A stretch of DNA of 64,000 nucleotides from Echinometra lucunter (lineage: Eukaryota; Echinodermata; Echinoidea; Camarodonta; Echinometridae), in assembly GCA_029962745.1 (NCBI GenBank), contig CM057156.1, positions 26,622,421 to 26,686,420 on the forward strand, given 5' to 3'. Made by a program: the position numbers and the translations under genes. Shown here piece after piece: positions 21,471-34,387 of this stretch (within the stretch, counting starts at the first letter, position 1; each line of letters opens with the position of its first letter). The notes beneath the pieces are model-generated. The model did not search any database and was not told where the DNA came from. It worked only from the letters and a program-made list of their open reading frames with translations.

Positions 21471-24400
21471 TTCCTGGAATTTTCTAATTCTGTTATTTCT
21501 TGCTATATTCATTTATCTAGTCTGCACAATCAATTTCAACATCGAAGTAGCATCTTTTTTTACATGTGTTAAACGCCTTGTTAAATGAATAGGAATTTAT
21601 ATATCATTATGGAAACAGTTTTATACCGTTTATCATCGAGATGTAGACAGCCTGAAAACCCTTCATTTCGAATTCATATTCCAAAGGGTTGACAAGAAGC
21701 ACATGAAGAAGAGCGAAACCACAAACATGAACTTAGCAAATTTTATAGATTACCCTTTCAATCACCATCTCAAACAAAAACTCTCTGTAGCATTAGAATA
21801 TTAAATAGTGGTTGTGGTGGTACATATTTTGACTGATATCTGATAAGCATACCTTGTTGCCATGATTGTTGAGGACAATGCAAGACTAATTGGCTTTAAA
21901 TATATATTTATGTTATGTTGTTTAGCAAAAAATATAAAAGAAAAGGGCTGGATGAAAAGTGTTAAATAATTTGTATCTTTTTTCTTCCTAAAGAATATAT
22001 GTGCGAGATTATTTGACATTGCATCAATGATTTTGAAATAATAGTTATTTGTTCGATATTCCTCGTGAGGGTGAGACATTTCAGAGCTCCAGAATGCTTA
22101 TTTGTTTGATTATTCTACTTGAGGTTGAAAAAAATAGAACCTTCGCAGTAATCATAGATTTGGTAGTAGCTTGCATATAATATCTAAACAAATCTGACGA
22201 AACCGTACTTAACCTTTAAAAGTAATAGGCCTAATTTGTTTTGAAACTTAAGTGCAATACCCAGGAAAGATACAGTCCTTTGTAAACTTATACCTTGTGA
22301 ATAGTTTGATTTGGTTTTCTATTGTTCATAGTCCTGACATGTTTCACTTTCCATACATTAAGGAATCAATTTATAGTCCCAAACGTAATGACATCTTGAA
22401 ATACTTGACCACTCTATTTACTGAGTTGATATTGCAGTACTGAGTTATCATTTTGTAAATATCATTATGGCCTAATGTCCCTAAGGTATTGTTGTTATTC
22501 CTGTTCATATTTGCTGTTGTTATTCTTGTGAGTTTTTGTTTTGGGCAAATCCAAGATATCAAATTTTGGTGATTTTAATGTCTCACACGTTAACAAGTAT
22601 TATGCAATTATAAACATTACATATTGCCATCAAAATTTTATGTACCAAATTAGTTTATATTTCTTAGAGGTTATTGAAAGGTTATTTCTTTATTACTATC
22701 CTCAGAAATTCGAATTATCTCATGCAAGCGGTAATGTATGCGACAAAGGAGCTTGGATTTGCTTTTTTTTTAATGTGGGCGTTATAAACCTTAAACATCA
22801 TCGCATGTATGTTGTAAGTTTGCAGGGACTGCATGCAGACTGTTCTTAATTATATTTTCAAAAGTTTCACTCTTCGTGACATATGTTGATAAAATACATT
22901 TTGATTGACCTCTAGATCATTTATCTTCGTAAATTGCTTATAAAAACCATCACTGTTTGTACATACCTAGTTTCAATTTATGCATTGACATGATTTATTT
23001 CGTTTTCCTACCCTGGGACTTTACATTACCACCCACCACCCCCCCCCCCCCCCCCCCCCCCGCCCTCGATCAGCTTTTATCGTTTGCAAATGAAATTATC
23101 TTCAAGAATATATTTAATGAGTATAATGCTTCACAATCAATACATATCATTTGCTCTCAATAATCATAAATGCTCAGCCAATCAGAATAGAATGTGCAGA
23201 TCGACTGACTAACTAAGAGGAAGAACAAAAGATTTGCCCAACGTCATCAGAAGAGTAAAGTAAGCATGAGAGAGGATGAAACATGAATCATGTCATGTGA
23301 TGTACTGACAGTTTCGTGATAGAGATATATGACATTAATATGTAACTTTAATTAACATTATGTAGAGCTATCAATGGTTTTCTCTACTTTAGATTTACTC
23401 TGTCATTATATCATTAACAATAAATTCAGTATCACCACTTGAGCGTATCAGCTGGCTTGTGTTTTATATACAGTGTGTATCAAGTTAAAAAAGTGGTATA
23501 GCAAACTGGAAGCTTGGAAGTCGGGTATACCTTTTTGTTTTGTTTGTTTTTTATATGCACTGCGTATAAGTTGGGCTACTTTCTTATATACAGTATCACA
23601 ATGAAACAAAACAAAACAGTATACCAAAATTTACTGAGCAGCTTCTAGTTGAAAAGGATATAATAACCATCCCTTTCAAACAGTAAGAGTTTTATTACTT
23701 CACTCAACAAAATGGACAAAGTTAAAACAGTATAAACCCACTGAGTCTCATGAAATTTACTACCAATGATACTTAATTTATTTTTTTAAATTTATTGTCA
23801 ATACAGGTTGGCCCTCTCCTTCGAGGAGAAAATACATAAAGCACATAAGCACATACCTTATGTTAACAACAACAAAAAAAAGAGAGAACAGAAAGTTAAT
23901 CCATCCTTTTGCAAATCTTAAATGAGCATGTTTTGTGATTTCTTTTCTTTTTTCTTTTTTCTTTTTTTTTTCTATGTAACTGTATGCTAATAAAAAAAAC
24001 CAGAATATTGATGCATATCGATGAAGTTGAGTAAATACAATTTATGATTTCTTGCATTTTCTCCATCTTTTAAGTTGAGGAAAGTAAACCTTCAAGTCCA
24101 TAATGTTACTCAAGATAAACAACTTCATGCAACCTATGCTTGTGCAATGGACATTAGCAAAGACTTCTGAGACTGGAACACAGAGGTCACTTGACCAAAT
24201 GTGATTTCTAAGATGTGATTGCAAACATAACCGAAGTAGGCTTGACATTTCCAGTTGCCATGACAACCATAATTTGTCAGTCAAATTTTGTGTGTTTATC
24301 TGTTACCATTTCGGTTGACAAGAAATTAGTGGAAGATATGGGTTTCTTATTTATTTCATTTTTTAGATATGAAATAATAATGATTCTGAAATAGTTTGAA

Positions 24401-27361
24401 AAATATTAAGTCATGTTATATTTTATCTTCTATGTTACAAAATGGCGCAAAAAAACGATGTAATAAAAATCATTGAAAATACGTACTTTTTGAAATTTCC
24501 CTTCATTTTTTGGTTTAATTTCATAGCTTTTATTTTTGTATTACTTTTGATATCAGTTATGGGTCAAATTTTCATTCAAGATAATCTGAATTTCCAGTTA
24601 TTATAATTGAAAATTGAATGTGATATTCTACTATCCCAAATATATGTATGTAGCATACTTTTCTATGTATTTCTCTTAGTCATGAATAGTACGTGCCCTC
24701 ACTTGGTGACCTTTAAAGTGTCGACCATACTGAATTGAAGAAATTGAATTTCTCTACCTCTCCGGCAAATATGAAAATGAGAGATCATTATAAAGACAAA
24801 ATGGAAAATGTACAACTTTAGCTTATTTTCTATGTATTTCTTCATAATTTATTAAATGGCGTCCTCAGTGGAAGAACTTGAGAATATTCAAAGGTGGTGA
24901 CTTGTAAAGTTTGTGCTACTCTCCTTATGTGCGAAATAATGATCGGTCCAGAATGATAATAAATGGGGCGCAATGTCCCCCCCCCCCCCTAATTGGGCCT
25001 GGGAAGGGTCAAAATAGCCAGGGCTATTTCAGTGAATGCAGGTAATCTTTTGGATTGAAACAGGAACATGTGAAGCAAGAGGGAGAATTTATCAGTTAAA
25101 ACAATTTTAGACTAAAGAAATGCATTAAGGTGTTCGTCAAAATCCCCGCGTCACCCTAAACGTGGTACAAAATAGATTCTGCGACACTTAAAAAAAAAAA
25201 ACTGAAGCTTAATCATCTGTGGCTAAAAAGTCATAAATTGGGCATCAGTAAACGAAAACAATATACCGGTTTTCTGTTGTATTTGACGGCTGAAATAAAA
25301 TTACCCGGCCATATTGCCTATAAGTTGAGTATACTCTTTTTTATACGCACTGTATAAAACTCGGAATGCAAACTGATCGCATTTGCTTTATTTGGTTTAT
25401 AATCATGATAAATAGTACCTTGTGATATAATGAAAAACCGACTCTTTAATATTTCTACTTTCTGTTTCATATCTGATTTTATCCGTCAAATACAATCTGA
25501 CAATAGACAATTGGTATCGTAATTAAATTTAATGGCCATTAATGAGTCATGCAGAGTTCTGAAATGTTTCTCTATACTAGTGAAAGTCCCCTTGAGATAA
25601 TTGAAATTATCACGCAGGGTAATCGTGCACCAAGATTTTCCTTTTCATCGAGGGAACAGAAAAGCCAAAAATACATAAAATACAAAGAGTAAAAGAGCAG
25701 GGTCTCTCCCCCCCCCCCCCCCCATATATTTGGAGAACCTTGAAAAAGGCGAAGGACAGTTTGAATTTCCCAGAACGGTTTCGTGACAGAGGTGTAGTCA
25801 AATCTTGACTCCTTTAACTTTTGGTGATGCTGTCCTTTAAAATGTTCTTTCTTTTATAGGGTCAAAGGCAGCCTGACCATGTTATACTTCTTGTGTGCGC
25901 TCTACCATGCACATAACTCGATCGATTTCCTCAAAATTCGTAAATGGAGGTGCATCATGAACCCCTTATTGGAACACTGAGGGCAGCATCAGTGTTCCGC
26001 ATTTTGTAGGATCAAAAGTAATTGTCTTGTGTTTGTGGCCTTATGTGTTCCATTTCCTTGATGGATTTTATTCAAATTCTGTATGGAAGTGTATTATTGA
26101 AAAATCTAGTCGCCTGTGTCGATGTTGTTCCGTATTTACACACAAAATGGTTGATCTTTTAGGTCTCATTATTGTCCATCATGGTATACTGTTAACTCCT
26201 ATATAGTTAAGTTATTCATTCGCTGTCGCACATCTTTGTGACGGCTCCAAGAGCTGCATTCTGGACGGATTTCCACAAAATTTTGTATGAAGGTCCATCA
26301 CAGTAATATCTACACACGCATTCTAAAAACCTTCTGTCCCGCCTTTCATATTTCTCTACGAGAAGGAGCACATCTGTTACCTCAAAATTAGTTATTACCC
26401 AGCCTCCAAATCGTCTATTCATTAATGAAATGAGAGCAGGGTGGCCAAGAGATCACATCATTTCTCTTCTGTGTTATCGTTCAGTCTTTCAACAAAATTA
26501 CAGTCTCAGCAGTCCCTTTGCATTTTAGCCTTTAGCTTTCTCCATGAACTATACTTATAGCTTACCACATCTCTTCAAATTTCCTTCATGATTTCTTTAA
26601 CTACTGGAAAGCAAATTTCCTAATATGGACAGTAAATTCTTATACTACTTCGGTTTTAATTTTGAACAATTACTTTTTAAACTTCAATGTGACTTTCAGT
26701 ATCTTTTAGCTATTCACTGTTCTTCAATTTGATCAACGTTTACTCAGATTTATTTGTTTGGTTTTTTTTTTTTTTTTCATGAATTCCGAACACTAAGTAC
26801 ATAAACATTCATCAGTTAATCCTCATATTAACAAACATTTTTAAAGATTTTCTCGTATAGACGGTTCTTCCCACTCTTCTGTTTGTATGACAAGTCTTAG
26901 ATCTATTTAAACCCTCAGTTAGCCTGTTTTACCCTATCTCACAGCTGGGGGGGGGGGGGGGGGGAGGGAGGCTGTCCGATTGTGGAGTATTCTTTGGAAT
27001 TAAGTAACCCTTCTATTTTATGGTTAAATGTATATTGTATGGCAGAGATTTCACAACGACCCGGGAGATACATTTCCATATTGCGTGTAAACGTATATTT
27101 CTGGTTACCTATATATAACATTTGAAGATTAAAGATTTTGTCTCGATTGTCTTGTCTTGTTTTGTGTATGTTTCAGTTTTGATGGTTTTTTTTTTTTTTT
27201 TTTTTTTTTGCTATTTTTTGTTTTGTCTTGTTTTGCTTGTTAGATTACTTGTTTTTTTTCTAATTCGTTTTGGGGTTTGAGGAAAGCTCTTTTGATTTTG
27301 CTTAGTAGTGGAATGATAAAGAAAGTGATAACGGTTACTTCATAGTCATTCTTTAAGTGAG
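21471..27361. other. Long gene-free interval
   Basis: AT-rich sequence without a supported gene; all frames are short and featureless. Visible content: a C tract at about 23037-23060, a retroelement-tail-like stretch near 23775-23870 (minus strand, ending in GACAATAAATTT), a C tract near 24976-24989, a C tract at about 25709-25723, a G tract at about 26946-26964, and a T tract at about 27187-27209. Confidence 0.5.
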
Positions 27362-27450
27362 CAAAGACAGACAGAGAGAGAGAGAGACAGAGAGACAGAG
27401 AGCGAGAAAGAAAGAGAGACAGACAGACAGAGACAAACAAAGAGATAAAA
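27362..27450. repeat. AGAC/GA microsatellite
   Basis: Impure repeats of AGAC, AGAG and GAAAG units next to the tail of the SINE. They create low-complexity Arg/Glu or Ser/Leu frames that should not be read as genes. Confidence 0.8.
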
Positions 27451-27461
27451 AGGTCGAGAAA

Positions 27462-27718
27462 GTAATAATAATGATAATAATAATAATAACGTCTTATTTA
27501 CCCAGGGTAGCCACTTCAGTTTTTCAACTGCTCTACCAGCGGGCCCTGCATAACATAATATGTTATTATTGCCCTTCTCCATTCTAAAATGCCGAGCGCC
27601 TGTCTAGAAGGCAGAAGGTCCCATTTTTGTAAGTCTTTGGTATGACTCGGCCGGGGATCGAACCCACGACCTCCCGTTCATGAGGAGGACGCTCTATCCA
27701 TTGAGCCAACATGCCCGG
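27462..27718 (-). mobile_element. tRNA-derived SINE
   Basis: On the minus strand the head starts GGGCATGTTGGCTC and has a pol III A box (TGGCTCAATGG, 27698-27708) and B box (GGTTCGATCCC, 27654-27664) about 34 bases apart. A non-tRNA body follows (CTGAAGTGGCTACCCTGGG) and a TTA-repeat tail (27462-27490). The tRNA-like part does not close a proper acceptor stem, so it is a SINE, not a tRNA gene. Confidence 0.85.
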
Positions 27719-28494
27719 TACAGGTTGTATTGTTAATTGACAACAGCAGGAACAGGAAAAAAAAAGTCAATTGAAAAACAGGCAGGCAATATTAAAGGAA
27801 AACCTATGGCAGAACACTCAAACGAGAGGGCATAATGAGATTTTTTGTATTTTACACTGTGTTTCATATCATTTTCATCTTGATGGTAGGTGGCAGGCCT
27901 GCCAAAAATTTTAATTCTAATTTCGAAATTATAAGTTAAATGGGTTTTATGCACAGCAAGCGGCAATTTGGATGAAACCAACATGACCAAGGGGCAGGGA
28001 CGGATGGACGTGCCCACAACCTCCGGCAGAGAGAAATTTGGAGGAACATTGCAAGGAAAAGAACATTGAAGAAGCCTACGACTTCTTTCTTTTTAAAATA
28101 ATTTTTGTTGTTGTTTTTTCTTGTTGTTTACCTCGTAATTCAGTTATCGATGCAACCCCTCCCCTTATACGTTTGAATACAGATTCGCCCAATATGTTCT
28201 TTAGTCCTTCGTTCGTGGGTGTCATCGTCCGGAACACCCCTGGAATAACGGCGAGGTGTAGTTTTGATACTTTTCATGTGTGTGCATTTCATCGTGAATA
28301 GGGTACGATTATTGGTTGAATGGGTTAATTCAATGGAGCTGAGAAGCTCAAGGGAGTACAGGCCATAAAATGATTCATAACAATAAGTCACAAAACTGTT
28401 TGTGCAGTTATGCTGTGATTTGAGTTTGCGAAGGGACCATCATACATGACATGTTTTGATCATAACAGTTGCATGTCGGTGATTGTAAATCACT

Positions 28495-28993
28495 ATGGCT
28501 CGTCCGTCGGTTTTTGCCGATATTAAACACTTGTACTGCCTTGTCAAAGTGATTTCCAAAATAAAGGATGATTCAGAAAGCGGTGTTACTGTATATCACA
28601 GATTCGTTCAAAATGTCAAGAATTTTCCAGAAAGACAGGGTATAGTTTTCGAAGAGGATTCGTACAGTTACGCAGATATCTATCATGCGTCAAACCAGAT
28701 CGCGGAGTGGATACTACAACAGAATGCCCAGAGGGAGAATGAAGAATCCCCCATCGTCATTCACAGCGATGACGACGACAACGATGACGGTGTCAACGTC
28801 AGTGGGTCGGCGCAAGAAAATGGCGGGACCACTATAGCAGTGTTGATGCAGAATGAGCCATCCTTCGTGTGGCTTTGGTTTGCATTAGTTCGACTTGGCA
28901 TCAGTTCTTGTCTTATTAATTACAATCTAAAGCAAGAAGCATTGATGCACTGTATCAAACTCAGCCAGGTCAAAGCTGTCATCGTTTCATCTG
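28495..28993 (+). CDS. FATP/VLACS-type exon 1B (solitary or alternative first exon)
   Basis: Codes for 166 residues plus one base of the next codon (phase 1), ending in a good donor (TCTG/gtaggt). An in-frame stop lies just upstream of the ATG. The product resembles the N-terminal part of SLC27A proteins: TVYHRFVQNVKNFPERQG, then AVLMQNEPSFVWLWFALVRL and LINYNLKQEALMHC, aligning closely with exon 1A at 34388-34868. Unlike 1A it has no hydrophobic N-terminus, and it carries an acidic insert (DDDDNDDG, about residues 92-99). No matching exon 2 exists before 34388. Either this is an alternative first exon spliced to exon 2 at 37512 in the same phase, or the orphan head of a degraded tandem duplicate. 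Exon identity is well supported; function of the transcript is inference. Confidence 0.75.
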
Positions 28994-29010
28994 GTAGGTT
29001 TGCTTCAAAC

Positions 29011-30390
29011 CAGTGGCGTAACTACAGGGGGGACACGGGGGGGGGGCACGGGGGGAACGTGCCCCCCCCCCCCCATCGACTGGCAAAAAATAAATAAGAA
29101 GAGAAAGAAAGGAAGAAAGAGAAAAGAAAGGGGAAAGGGAAAAGGAAAATGGTATATATCGTAAAGCGCTCACTCGCTTCGCTCGCTAGCATTTAAGTAA
29201 CTTAACCAATGCCGATGCTATTCTCATGAAAGGAATCAGTTTGCACCTTGTGTCTCATGTTATAGGCTGCTATTGTTTCACTCACAGAATGTTAGTAATA
29301 ACCATATCTGGATTCCACTCCAAGAAGTTTACCTAAAAAGGGCCCTTTCAGTAGATGGCCTAGATAAAATAAAACAAAATTCCTATCTGTTCGTTCTCTA
29401 GCTCGCTACTCCCGCTAGTAAAAGCTAAAACACAATGATTTCGGTTACAGCGATTATATTTTCAGAAGCGAGTTAGCAAAGTATCATAATGGTTGGGCAG
29501 CGAGGAGGTTCATAAAGTTACCAAAACTTCTACTGTATTTTGCTGATGAATCTATACATGAGGGAGGGGGGAGGCGTCGCTGACTTTGCTCGCTTGTAAA
29601 AACAGATTGGTTTCGGACGATGAGCAAGGTACCTAAAATGGATTCATGTTCAGCACACAGGGGATCGAAGTGATTATGTTTATATTTCGATGACGAAATA
29701 TCACTTCTACAAATGAAAATAAGTGTATTTTCCTCACTCTCTGCGTTCGCTTGTTGAATTATTGTTTAATGGTCTTTTTTAAGCAAACAAATTGGGTGAG
29801 TGAGGTGACCAAATAAATAATCTAGATGTTTCATATGCTCACAATGTAATTTACTAAAGGGGTTAGTGTGTGCTTCTTCGCTCACTTCTCTTGCTCGTAA
29901 TGGTTAGAGAGATGAAGGTTTCGGACAGAAAACAATAGACCAGGGAGGCGCTAAAATATTGGCAGCGAGGTGACTAGACCAAAAATATATTGGCCTATAG
30001 TGTTCCGATAGTGTATTTTGGTAATAAAATATAAACTCTTTTATTGCAAATAAAGTTGTAATTTTCGGCTCACTCGCTTCGCTCGCTCGCAAATTTTCAA
30101 AACAGGGTGGTATCTTTACCAAAATGCGTCATTTCCCCAAAATTTTAAAACGCTTCGCGTCCCTAAAAACTTTGCTTCAAGATTACTGTCGTGTTTTTTT
30201 TTTCTTTTAACAGCACATACACACGTTGATATCAATATGCATATAGCACATCACTTTATTTGATAGGCGATAAAGCAGCAATGTAGATAAAACTGCCTCG
30301 CCTTGCCCCCCCTCGAAAAAAATTCTGCATAAGGCCATGCTCCGTGCCTCCCCCCCCCCCTCCCATGCGCTGACCCATGGTACACCACTG
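29011..30390. mobile_element. hAT-like element inserted next to exon 1B donor
   Basis: Flanked by perfect 8-bp duplications CTTCAAAC (29003-29010 and 30391-30398). It starts CAGTGGCGTAACTACAGGGG and ends GGTACACCACTG. The interior has G/C tracts at both ends and degenerate CACTCGCTTCGCTCGCTCG palindromic modules (about 29169, 29880 and 30069). No transposase frame. It begins 17 bases inside the intron. Confidence 0.85.
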
Positions 30391-30917
30391 CTTCAAACTA
30401 TTACTTGAGGGCATATAGTCTTGTTTTCCTACTATGTCTATATGAGTTGAAAGCTGTAAGAAAAAAAAAAAACTCACAAAAAAAAAATCAAAGAAATTAA
30501 GTGACCCTGGCCCTGGGTATGCTCTTGCGGTATTTCTTCTTTGGTCTGAAGTGAGACCATGAAAAGTGTTCTATTCTTCACGCTATTGTTGTAGTGGTCC
30601 TTCAGTTTTAATAAAAAAAAAATCATTTGGGAGCCAGTTCGGCTATCCAAAGGACATCATCTGCACCGATGATTCCTATTTGTCCAGAGGCAGAATTTGA
30701 GACGACCCCATATCTAAATCTTTGAATAATTGCAATCTATCCTTGTGCCGAAGTTCGTGTTGTTTTTACAAAACAGACGTATTAAAAAAAAGTGGAGGCT
30801 GTTTTTTGATTATTATTTTTTAAATAGCGACTTTTATATCGAATTGAGCTCCTAAATTATGTTTTCTGAAATATTTCAGCCCTGAAACTTTTGAATAAGA
30901 TTAACTGATGTCATATT

Positions 30918-31568
30918 CAAGGGCGTCGCTAGAGGGGGGGGGGGGGGGTGTGACACTCCCCCACCCCTCCCCCCCCCCTCCATTTTAAATTCTTGTCGGC
31001 AAATTCGCGATCGATGTCGGCAAAAAAAAAAGAGAGAGAGAGAGAAAAAAAAAGGAGAGGGAAGAGGAAGGAGGGAAAAAGAAAAGAGAAGTAAGGTGCC
31101 CCAATAGATTCACATTCGGCTTATTTGCTTGTGTATTTTTATGACGAAATAACACCACGAAAGAGAGTATGTTTTTTCTCGCTCGCTGCGCTCGCTCGTA
31201 TAATATTTAGATATAGAATGTTTTCGGAAAGCAAACACATTAGACAAGAGTTAGTGAGGTGAGCAAATATATTATTTAGATATCTTTAGGTCTATCATGT
31301 ATTTTGATGAAGAATTATCACTTGTATCATGGAAAAGGATATATATTTTTTCTCGCTCGCTGCGCTCGCTCGTATAATATTTAGATACAGGATGGTCTTT
31401 GGAAGCGAATAAATTAGGCAAGAGGGGTGACCAAATGTACATGCATAAGTTAGATATCTCATAGTTAGTTCCATCGTGTATTTTGATGAAGAATTATCAC
31501 TGCTACCATGAAAAAGAGTATATATATTTTTCCCCCCACCCACTGAAAAAGGTCTAGCGATGCCCCTG
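30918..31568. mobile_element. hAT-like non-autonomous element
   Basis: Perfect 8-bp target duplications GTCATATT at 30910-30917 and 31569-31576. Ends are CAAGGGCGTCGCTAG and CTAGCGATGCCCCTG. It holds a poly-G/C terminal block, GTCGGCAAATTCGCG, and two TCGCTCGCTGCGCTCGCTCG modules 175 bp apart (about 31178 and 31353). Same family as 10001-11110. Confidence 0.9.
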
Positions 31569-31820
31569 GTCATATTACCTAAATGTAGTTTTCATTAGAG
31601 TTATATAGAAAATGTGCCCTTATGGTGACCAAGTGAACAATTTCGGTTATATTCTGTCGCTATGCCACTCCACTATTAAAATTAACTGCACCTTCAGGCT
31701 CTCGTTCTTAAGTTTGCCTGAAACTAAAAAGGATGACTGCGCCACCTATGTCTATGCCTGTTAGGAATTTCAATAATGAGAATCATTTTCTAATTGCTTT
31801 TATAATCAGGCCTTTGTTAT

Positions 31821-32455
31821 CAGTGGCGGCACTAGGATTGTTAAAGTGGGGGGGGGGGGGCAAATGGAGGGCAAAGAAAAATGTTGGGGGCAGGGGCAGT
31901 CGATTTTTTTTTTTTTTTCGTTTATGGAAAAATCGAGCGTGAAGCGCGAGTTTTAGTCGCCAGCGGAAATCCACTTTGAGGAGTGACGGGGGATAATTTA
32001 ATTTTTGGATTATTCTTTTTTCCTCTTACACACATTCTAATATCAATTTTGCGAGCGAGCGAAGTGAGCGAACAAAAAATAGTTGCTTTTTATTTTAATC
32101 GCATTTTCGCATAAATATTCTAAAATATGACGAACGAGCGAGCCAAAATGGCTACTTTTCTTGTTTTTAATCGCATTTTAGAAGAGAAATTTTAAAATAT
32201 GACGAGTGAGCGAAGCGAGCCAGCCAATAATAACCACTTGTTTTGTTTTCAATCGAAGGTTTGAAGAGCGGAAAATTGTACTTTAGAGCAGCTCACAGCT
32301 TGCATATGATGCCTATGACAACATCTACTTATTTACAAATTACTGTATAATTTTTCTTTTCAGTCCTCAAAATTTCGGGGGGGGGGCAACTGGGGGGCAA
32401 AGTTTCTGAGTGGGGGAATGCCCCCCATGCCCCCCCCCCCTTGGTGCCGCCACTG
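31821..32455. mobile_element. hAT-like non-autonomous element
   Basis: Perfect 8-bp target duplications TTTGTTAT at 31813-31820 and 32456-32463. Terminal inverted repeats are CAGTGGCGGCAC and GTGCCGCCACTG. The interior has G/C tracts and palindromic GCGAGCGAGCGAAGTGAGCG modules (about 32050 and 32200). No coding capacity. Confidence 0.9.
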
Positions 32456-32463
32456 TTTGTTAT

Positions 32464-33359
32464 AATCCCCCCTCCACTGTATCTCTATCATACAAAATGG
32501 ATGAGGGGATAATGTTTTAAACATAATATCTATGTAAAGTGCGGCGGGTTGGTGTGTGTGTGTGGGGGGGGGGGGGGGGGGTGGTGGCGGGGGGGGGGGG
32601 GTGGGGAGGGGGATGTAAGTGTTTTTTTCTCTCTCTCTCTCTCCAGCTTTTTTCTCATTTTTCTTCAACGTATTATGATTGTGTTATAGTGAAGTATGAT
32701 TATTCTGCCCTTTAGGCATTGTCAGGACCAAAGAAAGAAAGCCAACGTGTGATCAGTGCAAACAATAATCTTTTTCTCATCATAGGCCTTATTTTACAAA
32801 CTGTACTTTGTAAAAATAGCGTAAAGGAATTAAAGGAGGGGAAGGGGCAGGAGGATTTGGATTAAATGCAGGGGCATCAATCCGTTTTTTGGGGAGAGAT
32901 ACTCTTAACAACATAGTTCCTCAGCTTAATTTTCTCTTTTTTTGCGGGGGGGGGGGGAGCATAACGTTTGGGGACATACGCCAAAAATTTGCTAGCAAGC
33001 GAAAAAAAAAAGGGGGATCCTGAGCTGGATATCTTTTTTTGGGAGGATATATACATTATTGTGTCCCCCATACTTAAAAACATAAGTTTGAGAGGACTTG
33101 TCCCCCTACCCCCCCCCCCCCCCCGACTGACGCCCGTGACTGTACGATAAGCAAGAAATAAAGATAAAGGCCTTTTTCGATAATCAGATCTGCACAATAT
33201 CAGAGACGGTGAGATTTGAGGGGACATTGCCCTGTATACCAAATTCACTACAACTCATAGGATCCATTTATCAATATTCAGCTACCACTCCACCAGCATG
33301 ACCAATGACCCACTACCGCTTTTTTTTTCCTTCTTCTTCTTTTTTTTCCCCGTTTTGGT

Positions 33360-33429
<70 letters not shown>

Positions 33430-33830
33430 TTTTTCATCTCATGCTTATGCGTGATTGGCCACCGTATACCTGCACAGACTTCGCCCCCCCCCCCCACCAC
33501 CTTTGAAAAATTCTGGATCCACCTCTGACTTTTCTCCGAACTGCATCAACACTCTCTTTTTCTCGCATGCAACAACTTTCCATTTACTTATCGCGCTTTG
33601 ACTAATAGGCCTACTTTGATTTTAGAGAACCACGCAATTCTTCTTTCCCCTAAAATCTTCCTGCATCTCTTATGGAACAAATTAATTCCTGTCATTTCTA
33701 CAACTTTGGAGCTTCTTTCGAGAAATATTTTGTCCAGTAAGTGAATTGGGTAGCTTCAACTCATTCATGATGAACCTACCGAACAGTACACTAATAATTT
33801 TACCCCGAATTCCCTATGAAAATTAGAACG
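32464..33830. other. Gene-free interval with G/C tracts and transposon fragments
   Basis: Contains G tracts (about 32565-32600), a probable further G/C-ended transposon fragment (about 32869-33137; its ends resemble each other as imperfect inverted repeats but no target duplication was found), and C tracts near 33110 and 33485. No gene is supported. Confidence 0.45.
33362..33424. repeat. TA dinucleotide microsatellite
   Basis: An uninterrupted run of about 31 TA units. It makes a spurious Ile-Tyr frame on each strand. Confidence 0.95.
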
Positions 33831-34099
33831 TGGAGTCCAGTTCACATGTCGTCGAGCTCGAGATAGAGAGCGCGCGCAATTATTGTTTACTTGCGTAACT
33901 CGCTAGCTCCGCCCATATTTCGTAATAGCACCGATTTGCGTGTCACGATTAATCCACTTGTTTAAGACATTTCAAAGAACAACTTGAACAGATATCTCGT
34001 GCATATTTCTCAGTTTAGAATGTCAAACTCCATTTGGATATGTCTTGATGAGAACAACCTTCCATATTATTGCTGGTAATGAGTCGAACGCAGCCAAGC

Positions 34100-34387
34100 G
34101 CCCATCTTGTGTGTGGTGTGAGATAGAAGCGGATACAGCCGTACAGGTATACAGCCTACAGTAGACTCCTCCGGACCACAGGCCCACCGGCGTGGTCTGT
34201 GTAAACTGAACTTGCCGTTTCAGTTACACTGCTACTTCGCCCAACTACTGTGCATGTTATCTCGATATCTGTCTGTATCTAAATTTGTCATGGTTGTGTG
34301 AGTTGTTGCTTCTCGAGTCTACGCTACTACTCGCAGCTCATTGATAGTAGATGAAGAGGATTTGATCATTTATTGCTCAAAGTCAAG
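34100..34387 (+). promoter_or_regulatory. Probable 5' untranslated region/promoter of exon 1A
   Basis: Upstream of the exon 1A ATG, with an in-frame TGA about 30 bases before it. The stretch is less AT-rich than surrounding intergenic DNA. No TATA box stands out; start site unknown. Confidence 0.35.

Noticed and set aside
27654..27718. tRNA gene on the minus strand
   Set aside because: A and B boxes are present, but the acceptor stem does not pair, and the sequence continues into a SINE body with a TTA-repeat tail.
33282..33528. Ile-Tyr repeat proteins
   Set aside because: Artefact of the TA microsatellite.
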